DNA of 64,000 bases from Vishniacozyma victoriae (taxonomy: Eukaryota; Basidiomycota; Tremellomycetes; Tremellales; Bulleribasidiaceae). The stretch spans positions 1,426,001-1,490,000 of the forward strand of contig JADPYG010000088.1 of assembly GCA_017654735.1 (NCBI GenBank), given 5' to 3'. The position numbers were made by a program, and so were the translations under genes. A model generated the notes under the pieces. The model was not told the DNA's origin, ran no database searches, and saw nothing but the letters and a program-made list of their open reading frames with translations. Shown here one piece after another: positions 45,698 through 58,045 of the stretch. The first letter of the stretch is position 1, and each line of letters begins with the position of its first letter.

Positions 45698-47314
45698 ATG
45701 TCACCCCGCCGTAAGCTAGATATGCGCATAGCGCTTCCTCCTCGAATGGCTATGAACTTGTAAGCAATGATTCCTACACTAATCGAAACCTCATACTTGG
45801 GAACGGTACTGAATCCATCTAGTCACGGTCCCAATTCACCCATGTCTACTTGTTCATCTACCCCTCATACGCCTATGCCACATGACTTTGTGAGTCTCCT
45901 CTTAAGTCTTTTGTGAGGACCTCGCTGATAGTAGGTCACTACGCCTGATATTATGACGCAGCAGTATAGGGAAATGCATTTCGATGATCTGGAATCAATC
46001 AGCTCGACTGGATCGAAGCGTGGAAGGGAAGAGGAGGAAGAGGATGCTTCATGGACCGAGTCCGACTTGACAGCTATGCAGAACGTAAGTCACATCAACA
46101 CTTACATGTGTACGGCAACTGACAAATAGGTCCTAGCTCATCCCTTCCGCCCTGTATCAACACCATACCCTCCTGGAGAACTCCCACCTCCCGACACCCT
46201 TGACGAACTCACACATCAACTCCTCAAATACGCTTACCGCCTTTCACCAGGCAAGAGACGATCTCGCGCCAAGACACCCCCAACTCGAGAGAACGAAGAT
46301 GGATGGACACATACTTGGGAAGCGACACGGCGAAAGCTATTCAGATTCGCTCTAGCCGAAAGCCAAATCGCTCACGGTGCACTCGAGGACCGTAAAGCGC
46401 CAAGACATGAGAGAGTGCAGCGGCCAGGGATGAAGAGGATGGATTCGATGGATTTCATGGACCAGGATGAAGAGGATGTTTCGGAGTCCGACAAGATTGG
46501 ACGGGCATTGAGGCTTTCGACAAGCCTTCAAAATAGCTCCAAGCAGTGTCCGCTCGGTGCCCTTACGCGATCAAACTCGGACGACGTCACGACCACCCTC
46601 TCTAGCGCTAGTTCCACCACAAGCTTGGCATCTTCTGCTTCGATCCCTTCTGCGATTACCATCACTCCATCTTCTCCTGTCGCTCCTCCGCCTCCCAGCC
46701 GCCGCAGCTCTGGCGGACCGTCTCGCTTGTCAGAGCGTCGCACAAGTCGACCAAGTCTATTACAAAGAGGACGAAGTTTCACCGCCAGCGACCTCGAGGC
46801 TGACAGTAATATCCTGGCAAGTCCCGGCGTTGCCAGCAAAGTCGACTCGCCCACTGAATTGGATAATACCTCGTGCGACCCCATGGAAATCATTCCATCT
46901 GAGGAACTACCTAAACGACGACAATCCGGGAAGCTTCTCACTATCCCGGCTTACATTTCGAGTGGACCTCGATTAACGCGATCCCAATCGACTGAACAGA
47001 ATCTAAACGCCCACGCCGCGCAAAAATCATTCATCGCAACCAGACAACCCTCAACCACCGAGCGAGCGGCACTTGCCCTTCCATTCGATTCTGCCCCTAG
47101 CAAATCTACCCAAAAGACAAGTAATGGATGGAGTGATAGCGAGGACGAGAACGCTTCGACGGCTCTGCGACACGTCAAGAAGAGCCGACCCGCTCGAGCC
47201 TCGCGTCCAAAGATGCCGATGCCTATGTCCTTTCAGCCTCTCATTCAATCAGACGTGTTGGCTGGATCCGGGTTAAGGAGTCCATTTGAGGAGAAGTCCG
47301 GAATGGGTTTCTAG
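45698..47314 (+). CDS. S/T-P-rich protein of unknown function, possible cell-cycle regulator
   Basis: About 488 residues in four exons: MSPRRKLDMRIALPPRMAMN then FHGPNSPMSTCSSTPHTPMP, a 63-nt first intron, two 45-nt introns, and a long last exon. After an acidic patch (GSKRGREEEEEDASWTESDL) there is the only ordered-looking segment: LAHPFRPVSTPYPPGELPPP, LDELTHQLLKYAYRL, and W-x-x-TRRKLFRFALAESQIAH at about residues 130-215. The remainder is Ser/Pro/Arg-rich with many SP/TP sites and ends RPKMPMPMSFQPLI...GMGF. I do not recognise the family. The Arg-Lys-Leu-rich amphipathic segment plus MCB-type sites upstream would fit a G1/S-regulated factor, but that is speculation. Confidence 0.7.
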
Positions 47315-47655
47315 GTCGCAACCTTGGGTTGTAATACGACAGTGTTGAATCTCTGTTCAAGCTAGTGTCAATATATTGTAGATATCATATCAATCTGAGC
47401 TGTCATTTCTTGTAGTCATATCCGTACATACACATAATAGTATAGCTTGTCCCATAGCTTCTGTAGCCAACATATATGCAGGCATTTTCTGTTCTAGTTC
47501 TGGAGTAACATCAAGTTTCCCGGTCCGGATAACCGGTGTATTGCTGACCATGTGTTGTCTTTCGTTTTCATCACCGTCAATAACCGTTCATCAACTCCTC
47601 CTTCAACCGCGTTTGTCACCTCTGATCCCTCGCTTCGAGCCCCACAGACTACACA
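47315..47655. other. Intergenic, 341 bp
   Basis: 3' UTR of the S/T-P-rich gene and promoter of the Zn2Cys6 gene on the same strand. A CGGTCCGGATAACCGG stretch at about 47521-47536 is rich in CGG/CCG triplets. No coding frame is supported. Confidence 0.45.
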
Positions 47656-50600
47656 ATGTCGTCCGATTCTCCGCCTGGGAATAAGGATAAAGATAAGTCA
47701 AAGAGGGGATATAGAGCTTGGTCAGTGATTTTGAAATAGTGGCTTTTGGGTAAACTAAAGATGTAGTCTTCATTGCCGAAGCCGTAAAGCAAAGTGTGAT
47801 CTTGTATGTTGTTGCATGTGACTAATAGAGTGGAGCTGACATACTAGGGTGATATCGACGCTCCTTCCGAGCCGCCATGTACTAGATGTAAACGAGAGTC
47901 TCGAGAGTGTGTATTTGCACCATCAAAACGAGGTGGTAACAACACCAAACGGAGACTCAAGGACGAATCAACACCTCCACCATCCGAGATGGACGGTCGG
48001 CGAGCGATGGGCTCCATGTCTAGCATATATGACCAGAACCAGGGGGCATATCAAGGGATGGGAGGGATGGGCCGACCAGACCAACCTCATCATCAGCAGC
48101 CACATCAACAACAAAACAATTACCCCCAATCCCGTCCATCAAATCCGTACCCATTACCGCAGTACCCACCAAATTCGGAACCCGTCAGGCATACATTCTC
48201 CATTCAAGATCTACTACAACCTTCTCCTGGATCACATGGACAACACTCGAACAACTACTTTGGAATCCCGACTTCTTCTACCCAATTCTCCCCAGCGGAT
48301 CACTCGACACCATCACAACCTTCCCACACACCGCTTGGGTCGTCGATCCCGATGCAGCCCGCTCCTCGTGCTACACCATCACCAAAGAGGCGGAGACTCC
48401 ATTTACATCCACCCGTCCCAGCTGGTGATCCGAGCAGTATAGTCGTGGCGGATATGCAGAATGAGAGTGATGCTCTACACATTCTCGCTTTGGCCAGTCA
48501 ACATGGAGAAACGAAGAACGGGGATGACGAACGGGGAAACAAGCCTCAAATCAACAGTAGGCCAGATAGGACGGATAAGGGCAAAGGAAGAGTCGAGGAT
48601 ACGGCCGACTTGGGAAACTTTGCTCTCATCAAGCTGGGTATAGCGACGAAAGAGCAGGTCATCAAATTGACAGACGTCTTCTTCAGGTGTCACCATCATT
48701 TACTGGTCAGTCTGTAGTTGCCCATGGGGTCCGACCAAAGCTGATGATATAGCCGATGGTCCCTTCGTACTTGATTCCAAGGACGCCCGACCAGCTTGCA
48801 GCTTTCGCTCAAAGTGAGAGATATCTCCTCACTACCATGGTGATCATCGCAAGTAGGCATGATACCAGCAAACCCATGAGGCAGGTCCACGATCAATCAT
48901 GGTCTGTTATGCGGGTAAGTCTTTTGCACTCATATAGACATTGGACCTAACGCGCATCAGGGCTGGCTAGCAGATATCCAATGCTTAGGTGCACCTCCTA
49001 CCGTCGGTCTCGTTGAGTCTTTACTCTTGCTCGCCGAAAATCTACCCCGAGATCCGGTCAGGACAGGTCAACAACGGATCGAGCAGGATGATACCCGCGC
49101 TCTCGGCTTTGGAGAGGAATTTCACTCGGCAGAAAATAGACAAGCGTGGATGCTGATCGGAACGGCTATCAGGAGTGCCTATGGGCTTGGGATTGATAAG
49201 GTAGGGTTGTGAAGATGATTGAAGGCTGACTTGTAGTTGGCGTATATGCTTGTTCCCGATGCTGAACGGAATCAAGAGTTGGAGCGAGCTAGACTGGCTT
49301 TCACGTATTGCTACATTTTCGATCGACAGTATGTCCCACCGTGGTCGACAAGTGCTGATCGTAGTGTCTCTCTTCGACTAGGCAAAGCCTTCTGGTCTCG
49401 AGGACCTGCAATCTGTTTCCAAGGATTCTCGTCATCCGCACAAACAGGTCCAGCCGCCGCACCAGGGAACTTCCCTTACCTCCGCGAAGTGAAACCTGGA
49501 GAAGGCGACTACCCGCAAGACGACTTTGCTAGTCTGATTCAAGCATACATCGAACTCACGCAAATGATGTCGAGTGCCCATGACACATTGTATCCCAACG
49601 CAGCTCGGACGCGGTCCTTAGTGGTATATGGAGAGTACTTCAAATATCTTGATGAGCTTGCGAGGAGTCTAGACGGATTCAAGATTCTTTGGAGGCAGAA
49701 AAAGTAGGTCATAGCGGAGTGTGAGGGCTGACGTGCAGGTGGACGTTATTCCCCTTGACTGATGCTGTGTGGGCAATGTTCTACTATACTCAGCTGTATA
49801 TCTGCGCGTTCAGCTTTGTGAGTGGAGTGATCTGGTATGAGCTGATGAATAGCAAGCACACGTTGAACGAGCAGCTATGCGAGCAGATGAAGAGTACAAG
49901 ATTCTAGAGGAACAGCATAAAGCCAGCGGATCAACTTCCGACCTACCACGTCCACCCCTCAGTCTATTCCCCCGAGGTGCCGCTGCCAGTCCCGATGCTC
50001 GATATATCGTCCAGTGCAACGATGCTGCTCGGGCCTTACTACGGATCTGCGTCGATAGTCTTTTCCCAGGTGGTGCTTTGCCATATCTACCTTCGAGGTA
50101 CCTCCTGTGGTTCACTTATGCTGCCATCGTACTGTTGAAGGCATTGTATTCTGGTGCCATGCTGCGCGCAGACCATGCTGAGTGAGTCGTGTTGTTATGA
50201 GGGAATCGAACTGATGATCAGGACGTTACGTCTGATTGATCGCCTGTGTGTTTGCTTTGCTCAGACGTCTAATGATGAAGATAATCCTGCGGCTCGGTAT
50301 AGTCGTCAGATCAAGGCTCTACAGCAGAAGCTCTCTTCTCTCGCCACAAATGTGAGTGTACTTCATTGGCTTTAAGCAGTTCACTAATCGACAGACGGCG
50401 CCAAGCAGCCCAACTGGTGGACATCAAGTCCCATTACCACCCATGAGTGCTCGTCCGGACGCTCAGGCTGCCGGAAACGGAATGTCCGTATCCGAGTCAT
50501 TATCCTGGCTACCTGGCTTCGATACACCAGGGAAAAACAATGGTGCAATGTCGCCATCAACCTGGCAATTACCGATTCAGAACCAAGTCTCCGACATTGT

Positions 50601-50877
50601 TTCATTCCCGTACCCGAATGCCCCGACAGTGGCTCCTCCGCATCAGCAACCCCTTTCCGAGGTCAACAATCTCAACCCGCTAGATTTCGCAAATATGAAT
50701 AATGGAAATTCGCTGAATCTTGGATTCGCAACTGTAGATGATTGGTTTGGAACCTCTACTGCCAATCAGGGTGAACAGCAGGAAGACTCGAATAATCCAT
50801 TTGGAGGTTTGGATTTACAGGATTTCTGGATGAAGGTCGGTCCTGGGGAAGCGCAAGGTGGATTCCCGTTCCGATAA
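47656..50877 (+). CDS. Zn2Cys6 fungal transcription factor (Leu3/PrtT-like cluster)
   Basis: About 930 residues. The zinc cluster is assembled across three exons by removing introns at about 47719 and 47804: ACLHCRSRKAKCDLGDIDAP then SEPPCTRCKRESRECVF, that is C-x2-C-x6-C with a longer 12-residue loop, then C-x2-C-x6-C. A Gln/Pro-rich spacer with RRRLHLHPP follows. The middle carries the fungal-specific TF domain: KLTDVFFRCHHHLLPMVPSY, LAENLPRDPVRTG, WMLIGTAIRSAYGLGIDKLA, ERARLAFTYCYIFDRQVSLR and GKAFWSRGPAICFQGF. The Asn/Gln/Pro-rich C-terminus is activation-like (LDFANMNNGNSLNLGFATVD; GGLDLQDFWMKVGPG). The position, spacing and long N-loop resemble Leu3/PrtT-type regulators; targets unknown. 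About nine introns. Confidence 0.85.
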
Positions 50878-50936
50878 ATCATCGATTATTGCAAATAACA
50901 TAAATGCCTACAATAGAAGTATAATGCACCCTCTCT

Positions 50937-51783
50937 CTAATTCTTCTTTGGCCTCTCACCAAAGATCTTTGTTCCGACGCGCACACTGCTACTTCCCTCC
51001 TTGATTGCCTGAGCGAAGTCGGCGCTCATTCCCATACTCAACTCCAGTTCTCCAATCTCCACTCCCTTCTCCTTTAGCAACCTTGTAAGATGTTCACGGG
51101 TAGTCGTGAGGCTCGAGAAATCAGGGTTGGGTTTCGAAGTATCGTGGGACGCATCCCATGATCCAATGGTCATGATACCCAGTAATTTCAAGCCCTCACA
51201 TTCCTTGATCACGTGGAGAGCTAGGTCGAGGAGCTCGCCTGAAGTGGAGGATGAGTCGAGAGGAGGTAGACCTGATTTGGCGTCTTCTCCAGAGGTGTTG
51301 ACTTGTAGGTAAACGTTCAAGGGGGATTCTCGTTCGGGAGAGAGATTCTTCTGGAGGAGATCGGCTACCTTGATGGAGGAGAGTGTCTCTAGGACGAACA
51401 GGTTTGGAATTGCTGCTTGTCAGCTTTTGATCTCGAGTGGATGAATGACATACACGCTGCGATCTTGGACTTGTTGCTCTGGAGGTTTCCCACGAAGTGC
51501 CATTCAATATCTTTTGGCAGCTATCCATCAGCCGAGACTCCCTTCGATGACGATAGCTTACGACTTCAGCTTTATCCGCTAACTCCTGAATATAGTTCTC
51601 TCCAAAGTGCCTATACCCAGCATCATACAAAGCTTGAATATCAGAAGCAGGCTTCAGCTTCGAAATAGGTACAAGCCTTGCTTTCGATGAGGAAGAGACC
51701 GATTCGATCTCGGAAAGGACGGATCCCATATTGCCCTTGAGCTCCGCCTGTCGATCTTGGGTATATTCTAGTGACATTGACAT
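50937..51783 (-). CDS. Pyridoxal-phosphate homeostasis protein (YggS/PROSC family)
   Basis: PLP carrier that keeps free pyridoxal phosphate low; it has a TIM-barrel fold without catalytic activity. About 240 residues from ATG 51783 ([10 protein letters not shown]). Family blocks: [20 protein letters not shown] (Lys in the V-S-K-x-K-P position binds PLP), [112 protein letters not shown]. Two introns are removed near 51400-51460 and 51515-51560. In-frame ATGs upstream (51855, 51912) would add basic, acid-poor residues ([20 protein letters not shown]) like a mitochondrial presequence. Confidence 0.92.
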
Positions 51784-52023
51784 TTTGTGTACTGTTCTTG
51801 GTCTTACGATGCGGGTTATTGAAGGTGAGAGAGGTCTGTATAAGTTCTTTAACATAGATGTATCAATGGTAGAGAGTTGGCAGGTACTAAGGAACAAATT
51901 GGGAAACGTCATGGTGGATATATGTCGGAAAGATCCGATTGCCCAGATGGGGGTCTCCACAAGCAGAGCGTCCAAGTTCAAAGCGCAATACTCGGACTCT
52001 GTCTTGCATTGTCCTCTTGAACC

Positions 52024-54149
52024 ATGGCCGATTATGGAGTATCACGCTTGGAGGAGCTCACAATAAAGCAGTACAGCTCCAATTCTACTCCAATAAGTGC
52101 TAGACTGGACGAGATAGTCGATTGCCTCTCCAAACTCGCAGGACACCTTCGGGAAGGTGAGCCTCTCCCGAAATCACGACTGATGTATAGATCCCGTACG
52201 ATTCCAGCTGCAGGGTTCCGCCGTCCCCCAAATACTCGTGGACTTACTGCATCAAGATGTGAAGGAGGACCGATCCAGATTGTTTCTGGAAGTGGGACGT
52301 GTCGCAGCTAATTTTGGCGCCAATAGTGGTGAGTCTTTGGGAGTTTCAGACCCTTTGGCTTACAATCAGACGAGAATCTAGACGCTCTGTTGCATGCTAG
52401 ATACCCCCAGACTGGCCTCCAGACCCTTTCCGATAGGACGAAGCCCCTCTCATTTCCGGCAAATCGAGCTCTGATCGCCGGTATCCTCAATACTGTCAGG
52501 CACCCTCATGGTATGTTCACAGTTCGTGTGCAGACTGACACACTCAGAAGCCACTCATGAAGTGGTCTCACAGCCGGATACCTTTAGACTCCTACTTTCT
52601 CTGGTTCCGCTCTATTCTGCTTTCGACGGCCCTCCCGATGGAGCGATGGATGCAGCGGGATGGTTGTGGTCCATCATTGAGGCTATAGCTATATATTGTG
52701 AGTTCTGACTGCCAAGCTGGACTTATAACAGCTCCTGCAAACTTTTCACAAGCCTTGGACAACGACAACATGAAGGATCTCCTTTATCCACTCAAAGTTT
52801 TCACCCCCCCTCATCAGGGCGTCAGTCCGGACTGTTGGCCCAGTGTACATTCGATTCTTCAATACTTGACTGGGTGCATCGTACCTCTGGCGGACCTCGA
52901 AACATCACCCAACACACCAGTTCTACCACACGTGGCAGCCTGTAGCGACTCTCGAGTCGTCTCGGTATTACTAGATTTCGCGGAATATGGCGACTTGCCC
53001 TCGGATTACGATTGGTGTTCGCATGTAGATTCGGACGAAGAGGACGAAGTTGTAGGGGAGCCTCGTCCGACATTCAGGCAGAAGGGTGTTAATAGAGCAA
53101 AGGCGAGCGTGATATCGCTATTGACCTCGCTTTGCTGGGAGATACCATATGATCCTGCTTTACCAATATGGAGCCGAATGCGAAGCTGGCTCGCCAAAGG
53201 AACCGAGGATCGAGAGGATCTGATGAACGCTGCCTTGATGTGTTTCGCCAATGGCGTTAGAAGTGGTGAGTGCCTCATGAAAGGAGTCGAGCTGATGATA
53301 GCCGATACCGGGCTAGAGCTACTACGTGGCGAACACTCGCTTCTGCCGGTCATTATACCTCTTCTCTCGACGGATACGAAAGTCACCACCCAACATGCAT
53401 TAGTTGGACTGCTGAAAAACCTCGCGCATCCGCCAGAAAACAAGGTCGTTTTGGGTGACGCAGGCGTTATTGGCCGATTACTGGAGATGGAAGTGTTTAG
53501 CGATAAGAGGGATGTGGTGGGGACTGTACAGGGTGGATCCGCTGGACTGATCAAGCTCTTATGTCTAGATAACGGTAGGTTTGCCATCATTTCTCCGTGC
53601 TGATGACCTAGCAAAGAACTCGTCAGAGTTCCTTCGTCATCCAGATGCATTGGACCAGGTACTCGCCCTCATCAAGCGGACCGACGACCCCAATATCGCA
53701 TATGAAGCTACTCGGATCTTCATCAGTGTCATCAAGAGTGTGTCGAAGACCAAGAGCGAGTCGTCTGTGGATCCAGCTCGATTATGTCAGCGGGATGTCA
53801 GCACCTGCCTTGTCGACTTGCTGAGAAGAACATGGAAATGGCCAATCCTCATCAACGACTCTATCATCAGCTTGACGCTGCTTACGATATCTGGGCCAGA
53901 GGGTACTGGTAAGTCTCTAAGCTATCTCATGAAGGGGCGGGACACTAAACGATAGCTGCTGTAATCATGGAGGAGCTGGAACTCGAGCATCCGGCAAAGG
54001 AGGAAGAGGAGGGATCGGGCGCGAAGGTGATCCAGAAAATCATCTCGTCGGGCGAGCTTGATCAGGGGATCAAGTCGAATGCTGAGACTCTAATGATGCA
54101 GCTCAAAGAGCGTGCAGGAGGACGTACTATAAGTGAGATTCCTGCATAG
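52024..54149 (+). CDS. SmgGDS/Rap1GDS1-like armadillo-repeat protein (tentative)
   Basis: About 590 residues in nine or so exons. [20 protein letters not shown] is followed by repeated armadillo-like helices: [94 protein letters not shown]. There is an acidic loop ([13 protein letters not shown]) in the middle and a helical end. Order and spacing suggest the small-GTPase GDP-dissociation stimulator group (SmgGDS), which acts as exchange factor or chaperone for Rho/Rap-type GTPases in the cytosol. The repeat character is clear; the specific family is my best guess. It begins 241 bp from the divergent PLP-homeostasis gene. Confidence 0.6.
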
Positions 54150-54258
54150 ACCACCTTTGAAGATGTATATAATCAATCTTGTACGGACGATCAACCTCCA
54201 CTTTGCAATTCCCCCACCTGAAATCTCAGTGTAACTACCTTTGTAATAACCTCACGCC

Positions 54259-55752
54259 ATGTCGACTACGCCAAATCTCCAGGCCCTGATAGCGCATTAC
54301 CTAGCCTCCAATTACCCGAGTGTTCTACCCGCTTTCCTGGAAGCAACACACGTCCCAGAGCCCGACCTCGATAATCCACCTCGACCGGATTTACCTTCCT
54401 TAGTAACCGAATTCTTTGCCATTCAAGCTTCCATCGACCTTTCAAACGTCAAGATTGACGATCATGAGATTTCTCACGATGGAAGCTGGAAAGGATGGAC
54501 AGCGAGCCAGATCATGAAAGTCGAGCTACCGGCTGAAGTGAAGTTGGGAGGAGTTAGGAGGACATTGGAAGGAATCAGTGCTGCGAATTTATTGACTGTT
54601 GGAGTAGAAAAGGTGCCCAAGAGGATGTTTGATACTTCCATTGCTGGGTGAGAACTACGGTAATCTGTTCTGATGATAGGTATCGATCGACGTATCCGCT
54701 CAGTATCATTACTACGTCTGTGGACAAGACTTTGAGGATCATCGATTATACGACAGGAGAAGTTGAATCCGTTATTGAACCTCACAAAGCGGCTATACTA
54801 TGCTTTGCATTCCATCCCGAGAATGCTAGGTATCTCTTAACAGGATCGATGGATGGAACGTAAGTCAAACGTTGGGGTCCGAGCTCGAGCTTATGATCAG
54901 AACGATACTCACTGATCTTATCACCTCTCAACAACTGCAGGCTTTCAAGTCGGGCAAATTTGTGGTTCGAACGGCTTTCTCCCCTGATGGAAAGTATATG
55001 GCTACAGCTTCCTACGACCATACAGTCGTTATCTATAACACTACCACACCATTGGTGGTCAACGACGAAGACGATGTGTTAGACGATACCGATGATCCGG
55101 CCCTAGCTGGCGAGCCCTCACTTCGATATACTGAAGTACACCGAGTCAAGGTCGATTCTAATCCCGAAGCCATCCTCTTCCACCCGACATCACCTACACT
55201 GCTATACACCCTCCGAAACTCACATCTCCTATACTACCTCGATCTCGAAACTTGGGAGACTAGAACGAAAAGTTTCAATCCCCACCCGATGGATACACAC
55301 GTCAGCTTTTCGGTGCTCAACATGGTCATTCACCCCTCAGGGAAAATCATCGCTTTCCAGACCGGAGACAACAGAGGAACAGCAGGAGAGAGAATCCTCT
55401 TTTACGGGACCGAGGTCGAGGAGACAGATAGGCTTGGATGTATCTGGACTGGAGCAGAGGGTGATGACTTTGTAATGCCAAGAATGGATTGGCTACCTGA
55501 TGGTACTGGCCTCATGTGAGTCTTCCCTCTACATCAAATCATCACTTATGTGTCAGTACGACGACGCCTACTGGACATATGAAACTGATCTCGATCGGGG
55601 ACGGGACGAGAAACACTGTCAAAATTCACGGTGCTATTGATCTAGGACAGGCTTCAAGCGAGGTCGTACGAGATTGTGCAGTGGTCAAGCAGGGCGATTA
55701 CTGGGAGGTTGTGAGTGTCGGATATGATCGTAGAGTCCGTATATCGAGATAG
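54259..55752 (+). CDS. LisH-WD40 repeat protein of unknown function
   Basis: About 430 residues. The N-terminus reads LQALIAHYLASNYPSVLPAF LEAT, a LisH-like dimerisation motif. WD40 blades follow: LSIITTSVDKTLRIIDYTTG, AILCFAFHPENARYLLTGSM DGT, FVVRTAFSPDGKYMATASYD HTVVIY, then an acidic insertion (NDEDDVLDDTDDPALAGEP) and PEAILFHPTSPTLLYTLRNS. The end is VVSVGYDRRVRISR at stop 55750-55752. Introns at about 54650, 54860 and 55515. Partners and pathway are unknown. It is tail-to-tail with the hydrolase gene. Confidence 0.75.
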
Positions 55753-55840
55753 GCCAGAGAGTGATCATAAGGGTAAGATGCTGGTATATGCATACAACTT
55801 TGTATATTGCTACAATGATGTCAATGAGTCTAGGTTCTAA

Positions 55841-57745
55841 TCATCTATTCTTTCGATCATCATCGGGGTCAGGTGAACCTTCCACCTCGAACCACGATGG
55901 CCCTGTGTCTTCCCAATCCCACTCTCCAGCTTCATATTGTGCTGTGAACGGTGACATCCAGCCCCGCGGTTTGTTCAGGTCCAGAGGAGGCATGTCCACC
56001 AGACTAATCCGTCAGCAAGCGAACCTCAACTATAGCTTGAAACTTGCCTGATACCCTCTGATCGCATGTCGCCTACCATATCCAGAACCCTATGTTTCTT
56101 GGGTTCAAGGACTGGGCTCTTGGCAGTCTTCATACTATCCCTCTCAATCTTCCTACTCTCCCTCCTCTTCAAAGCTATCGAGCGCCAATCCGGGCTCTTG
56201 GCTTCTTCGGGCGACTTGGGCACATCTTCAACTTCATAATCAGAAGCCAGCAGATCCCTCAACCAAGTATCCAGCGCCTCATAGATGACAGCAGATTCTT
56301 CAGCCATCCAAGGGAAAATCATGAAATCATGCGGCGAGTCGGGCCCTTCAATCAGGTGATCTGGCTGAGAAGGGTTTTCGAGTTTTCGAGCGAGTTGGAG
56401 TCTAGCCCAGAAGATTTTGATTGATATTGCTAATCTCTCGGCCCCGCCGTAGACTACGAAAGTGGGTGGGAAATTGGCGAGAGAGTCGGGACCCGTTGCT
56501 TGGGCTGGGATGAGGAGGGACGCGGGGGATAGATAGCTCGATGTGTGCATCATTGAAGCTGGAAGTGCGCGGAGTAGGAGAGATGTAGCGAATGGGCCAA
56601 AGGTGTCGTCAATCTGCTTGTCAGCCAACCAAGATCAGACAAATTCTCAAAGCAGACTTACCGTATCACAATCAGCGTTATAGTGCAGCCCATCGCCCCA
56701 GGCGTTGGTGAATCCCACATCACACCACGGGCTCATCACCACGAGTCCTCTAGGACCTTTCAGTCCCAGTGCAGACCCCTCATCCCGGATCCACCTAGTC
56801 AGCGCAATCGCTAGATGCCCTCCCGCCGAATCGCCAACAAGCACAATATCCTTCTCATCCACCATCTCTTCATGTACTAAATGATGATAGGCCGAAATAG
56901 CATCCAGAAGCGGTAGAGGCCACGGAGCTTTTGGAGCCAAGCGATAGTCGACAGATAGTACGTGATGGATCGGTGAATGGATCACCAAGTGTTTTGGTAT
57001 ACCAGAGGTCAAATCGGTCTCTGCAGCTGTCCCGCATAGATAGCCTCCTCCGTGGAAATGCAACATGACTGCCTGACCTGGTTGGCGATTCCGACGTGTT
57101 GAGGTGGGATCCACTTTCTTGCCATCGAACCAAAACGCTTTGACGGGTGCGAAACCATATTCCTCAGTCGTGTCGGTCCATTGACCCCATACGCCAGGAC
57201 GTGTGCGATCAGAACGATAAAGGAGGTGGGCATCCCATTTTCCTCGTGAGGCGAGTAGAGTATTCAGAGTCTCCTTGACATGTCCTCTCAGCCATGATAT
57301 AGGTGCAGGAGGAATGGTGACAGGATGCGAGTGGGTGAGTTTCTCTGGTTCCTGCAATACATTAGCTCGAGTCATATGCCTGCGGTGTCCACTCACAAAA
57401 TCCATATTCAGATCCCGACCCAGGTAATCAATCTCACATCTAGCCACAAGGGCGCAGAGCCGCCTGGACCATCGTACCCTCAGACACCGCTGCAGTGTCC
57501 AAGAATGCCTAGGACGGTTCTGCCGAGGTATATACAGAATTGTCCAAGCCGGCAATAAGACGAGTAAGCTGACTAGTACGAAGAAGATGAGGTACAGTCT
57601 TCGAAAGTGTGGATGTCGTAGCAGAGCGTTTCGAGGTGCTGAGGCGAGCTACATCATCAGTATTGCCAGTGGATAGCAACTATCTACTTACAGCTCCAGC
57701 AATGATTGCCTCGGACGTCATCTCGACATCGGAAGAGGCGTCCAT
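55841..57745 (-). CDS. Membrane-anchored HSL-type alpha/beta hydrolase (AADAC-like esterase/lipase)
   Basis: About 565 residues. ATG 57745 (MDASSDVEMTSEAI) precedes one hydrophobic segment (RRLYLIFFVLVSLLVLLPAW), a type II signal anchor, so the catalytic part probably faces the ER lumen. HSL-family motifs: oxyanion box AVMLHFHGGGYLCGTAAETD, VDYRLAPKAPWPLPLLDAIS, nucleophile elbow VLVGDSAGGHLAIA, and the His motif GPDSPHDFMIFPW; FVVYGGAERL lies near the Asp. The C-terminal tail is charged. An intron with a GC donor (56004-56047, AG|GCAAGT...GATTAG) must be removed to reach the last exon (SLVDMPPLDLNKPRGWMSPF to DDDRKNR, stop 55841). Upstream in-frame sequence before 57745 lacks an ATG. Confidence 0.87.
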
Positions 57746-58045
57746 TTTGACGAACGTGTGTCCGCGACTACTGGTATCCGCATGCGCATGTGCTCTGTAT
57801 TGCCATACGCTGAGAAGTAGGAGACCTTCTAGCTGAATCCGGCTAGTCAAAGGATCCGAAGGAGTTTCCGAAGGTGAGGACAACTGGCGAAAGTTGAAGA
57901 TAGAAAAGACAAAATCAAAATCCTAGGTCGCGTGACTGCAGTGACGTCGTCGATGGGTGCAAACGATCATTATGTGATTACAACGATATATCAACAGCTT
58001 TTACAACTAGACGGAGTATACAAACTATGCAGACCCACATTCCCC
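57746..58045. other. Intergenic, 300 bp
   Basis: Promoter of the hydrolase (minus strand) and 3' UTR of the next minus-strand gene. A TGACGTCG half-CRE sits at about 57940. No coding frame is supported apart from the ATG-less extension of the hydrolase frame. Confidence 0.4.

Noticed and set aside
57746..57883. Upstream extension of the hydrolase reading frame (LSSPSETPSDPLTSR...)
   Set aside because: It has no ATG; the first Met is at 57745, just before the membrane anchor.
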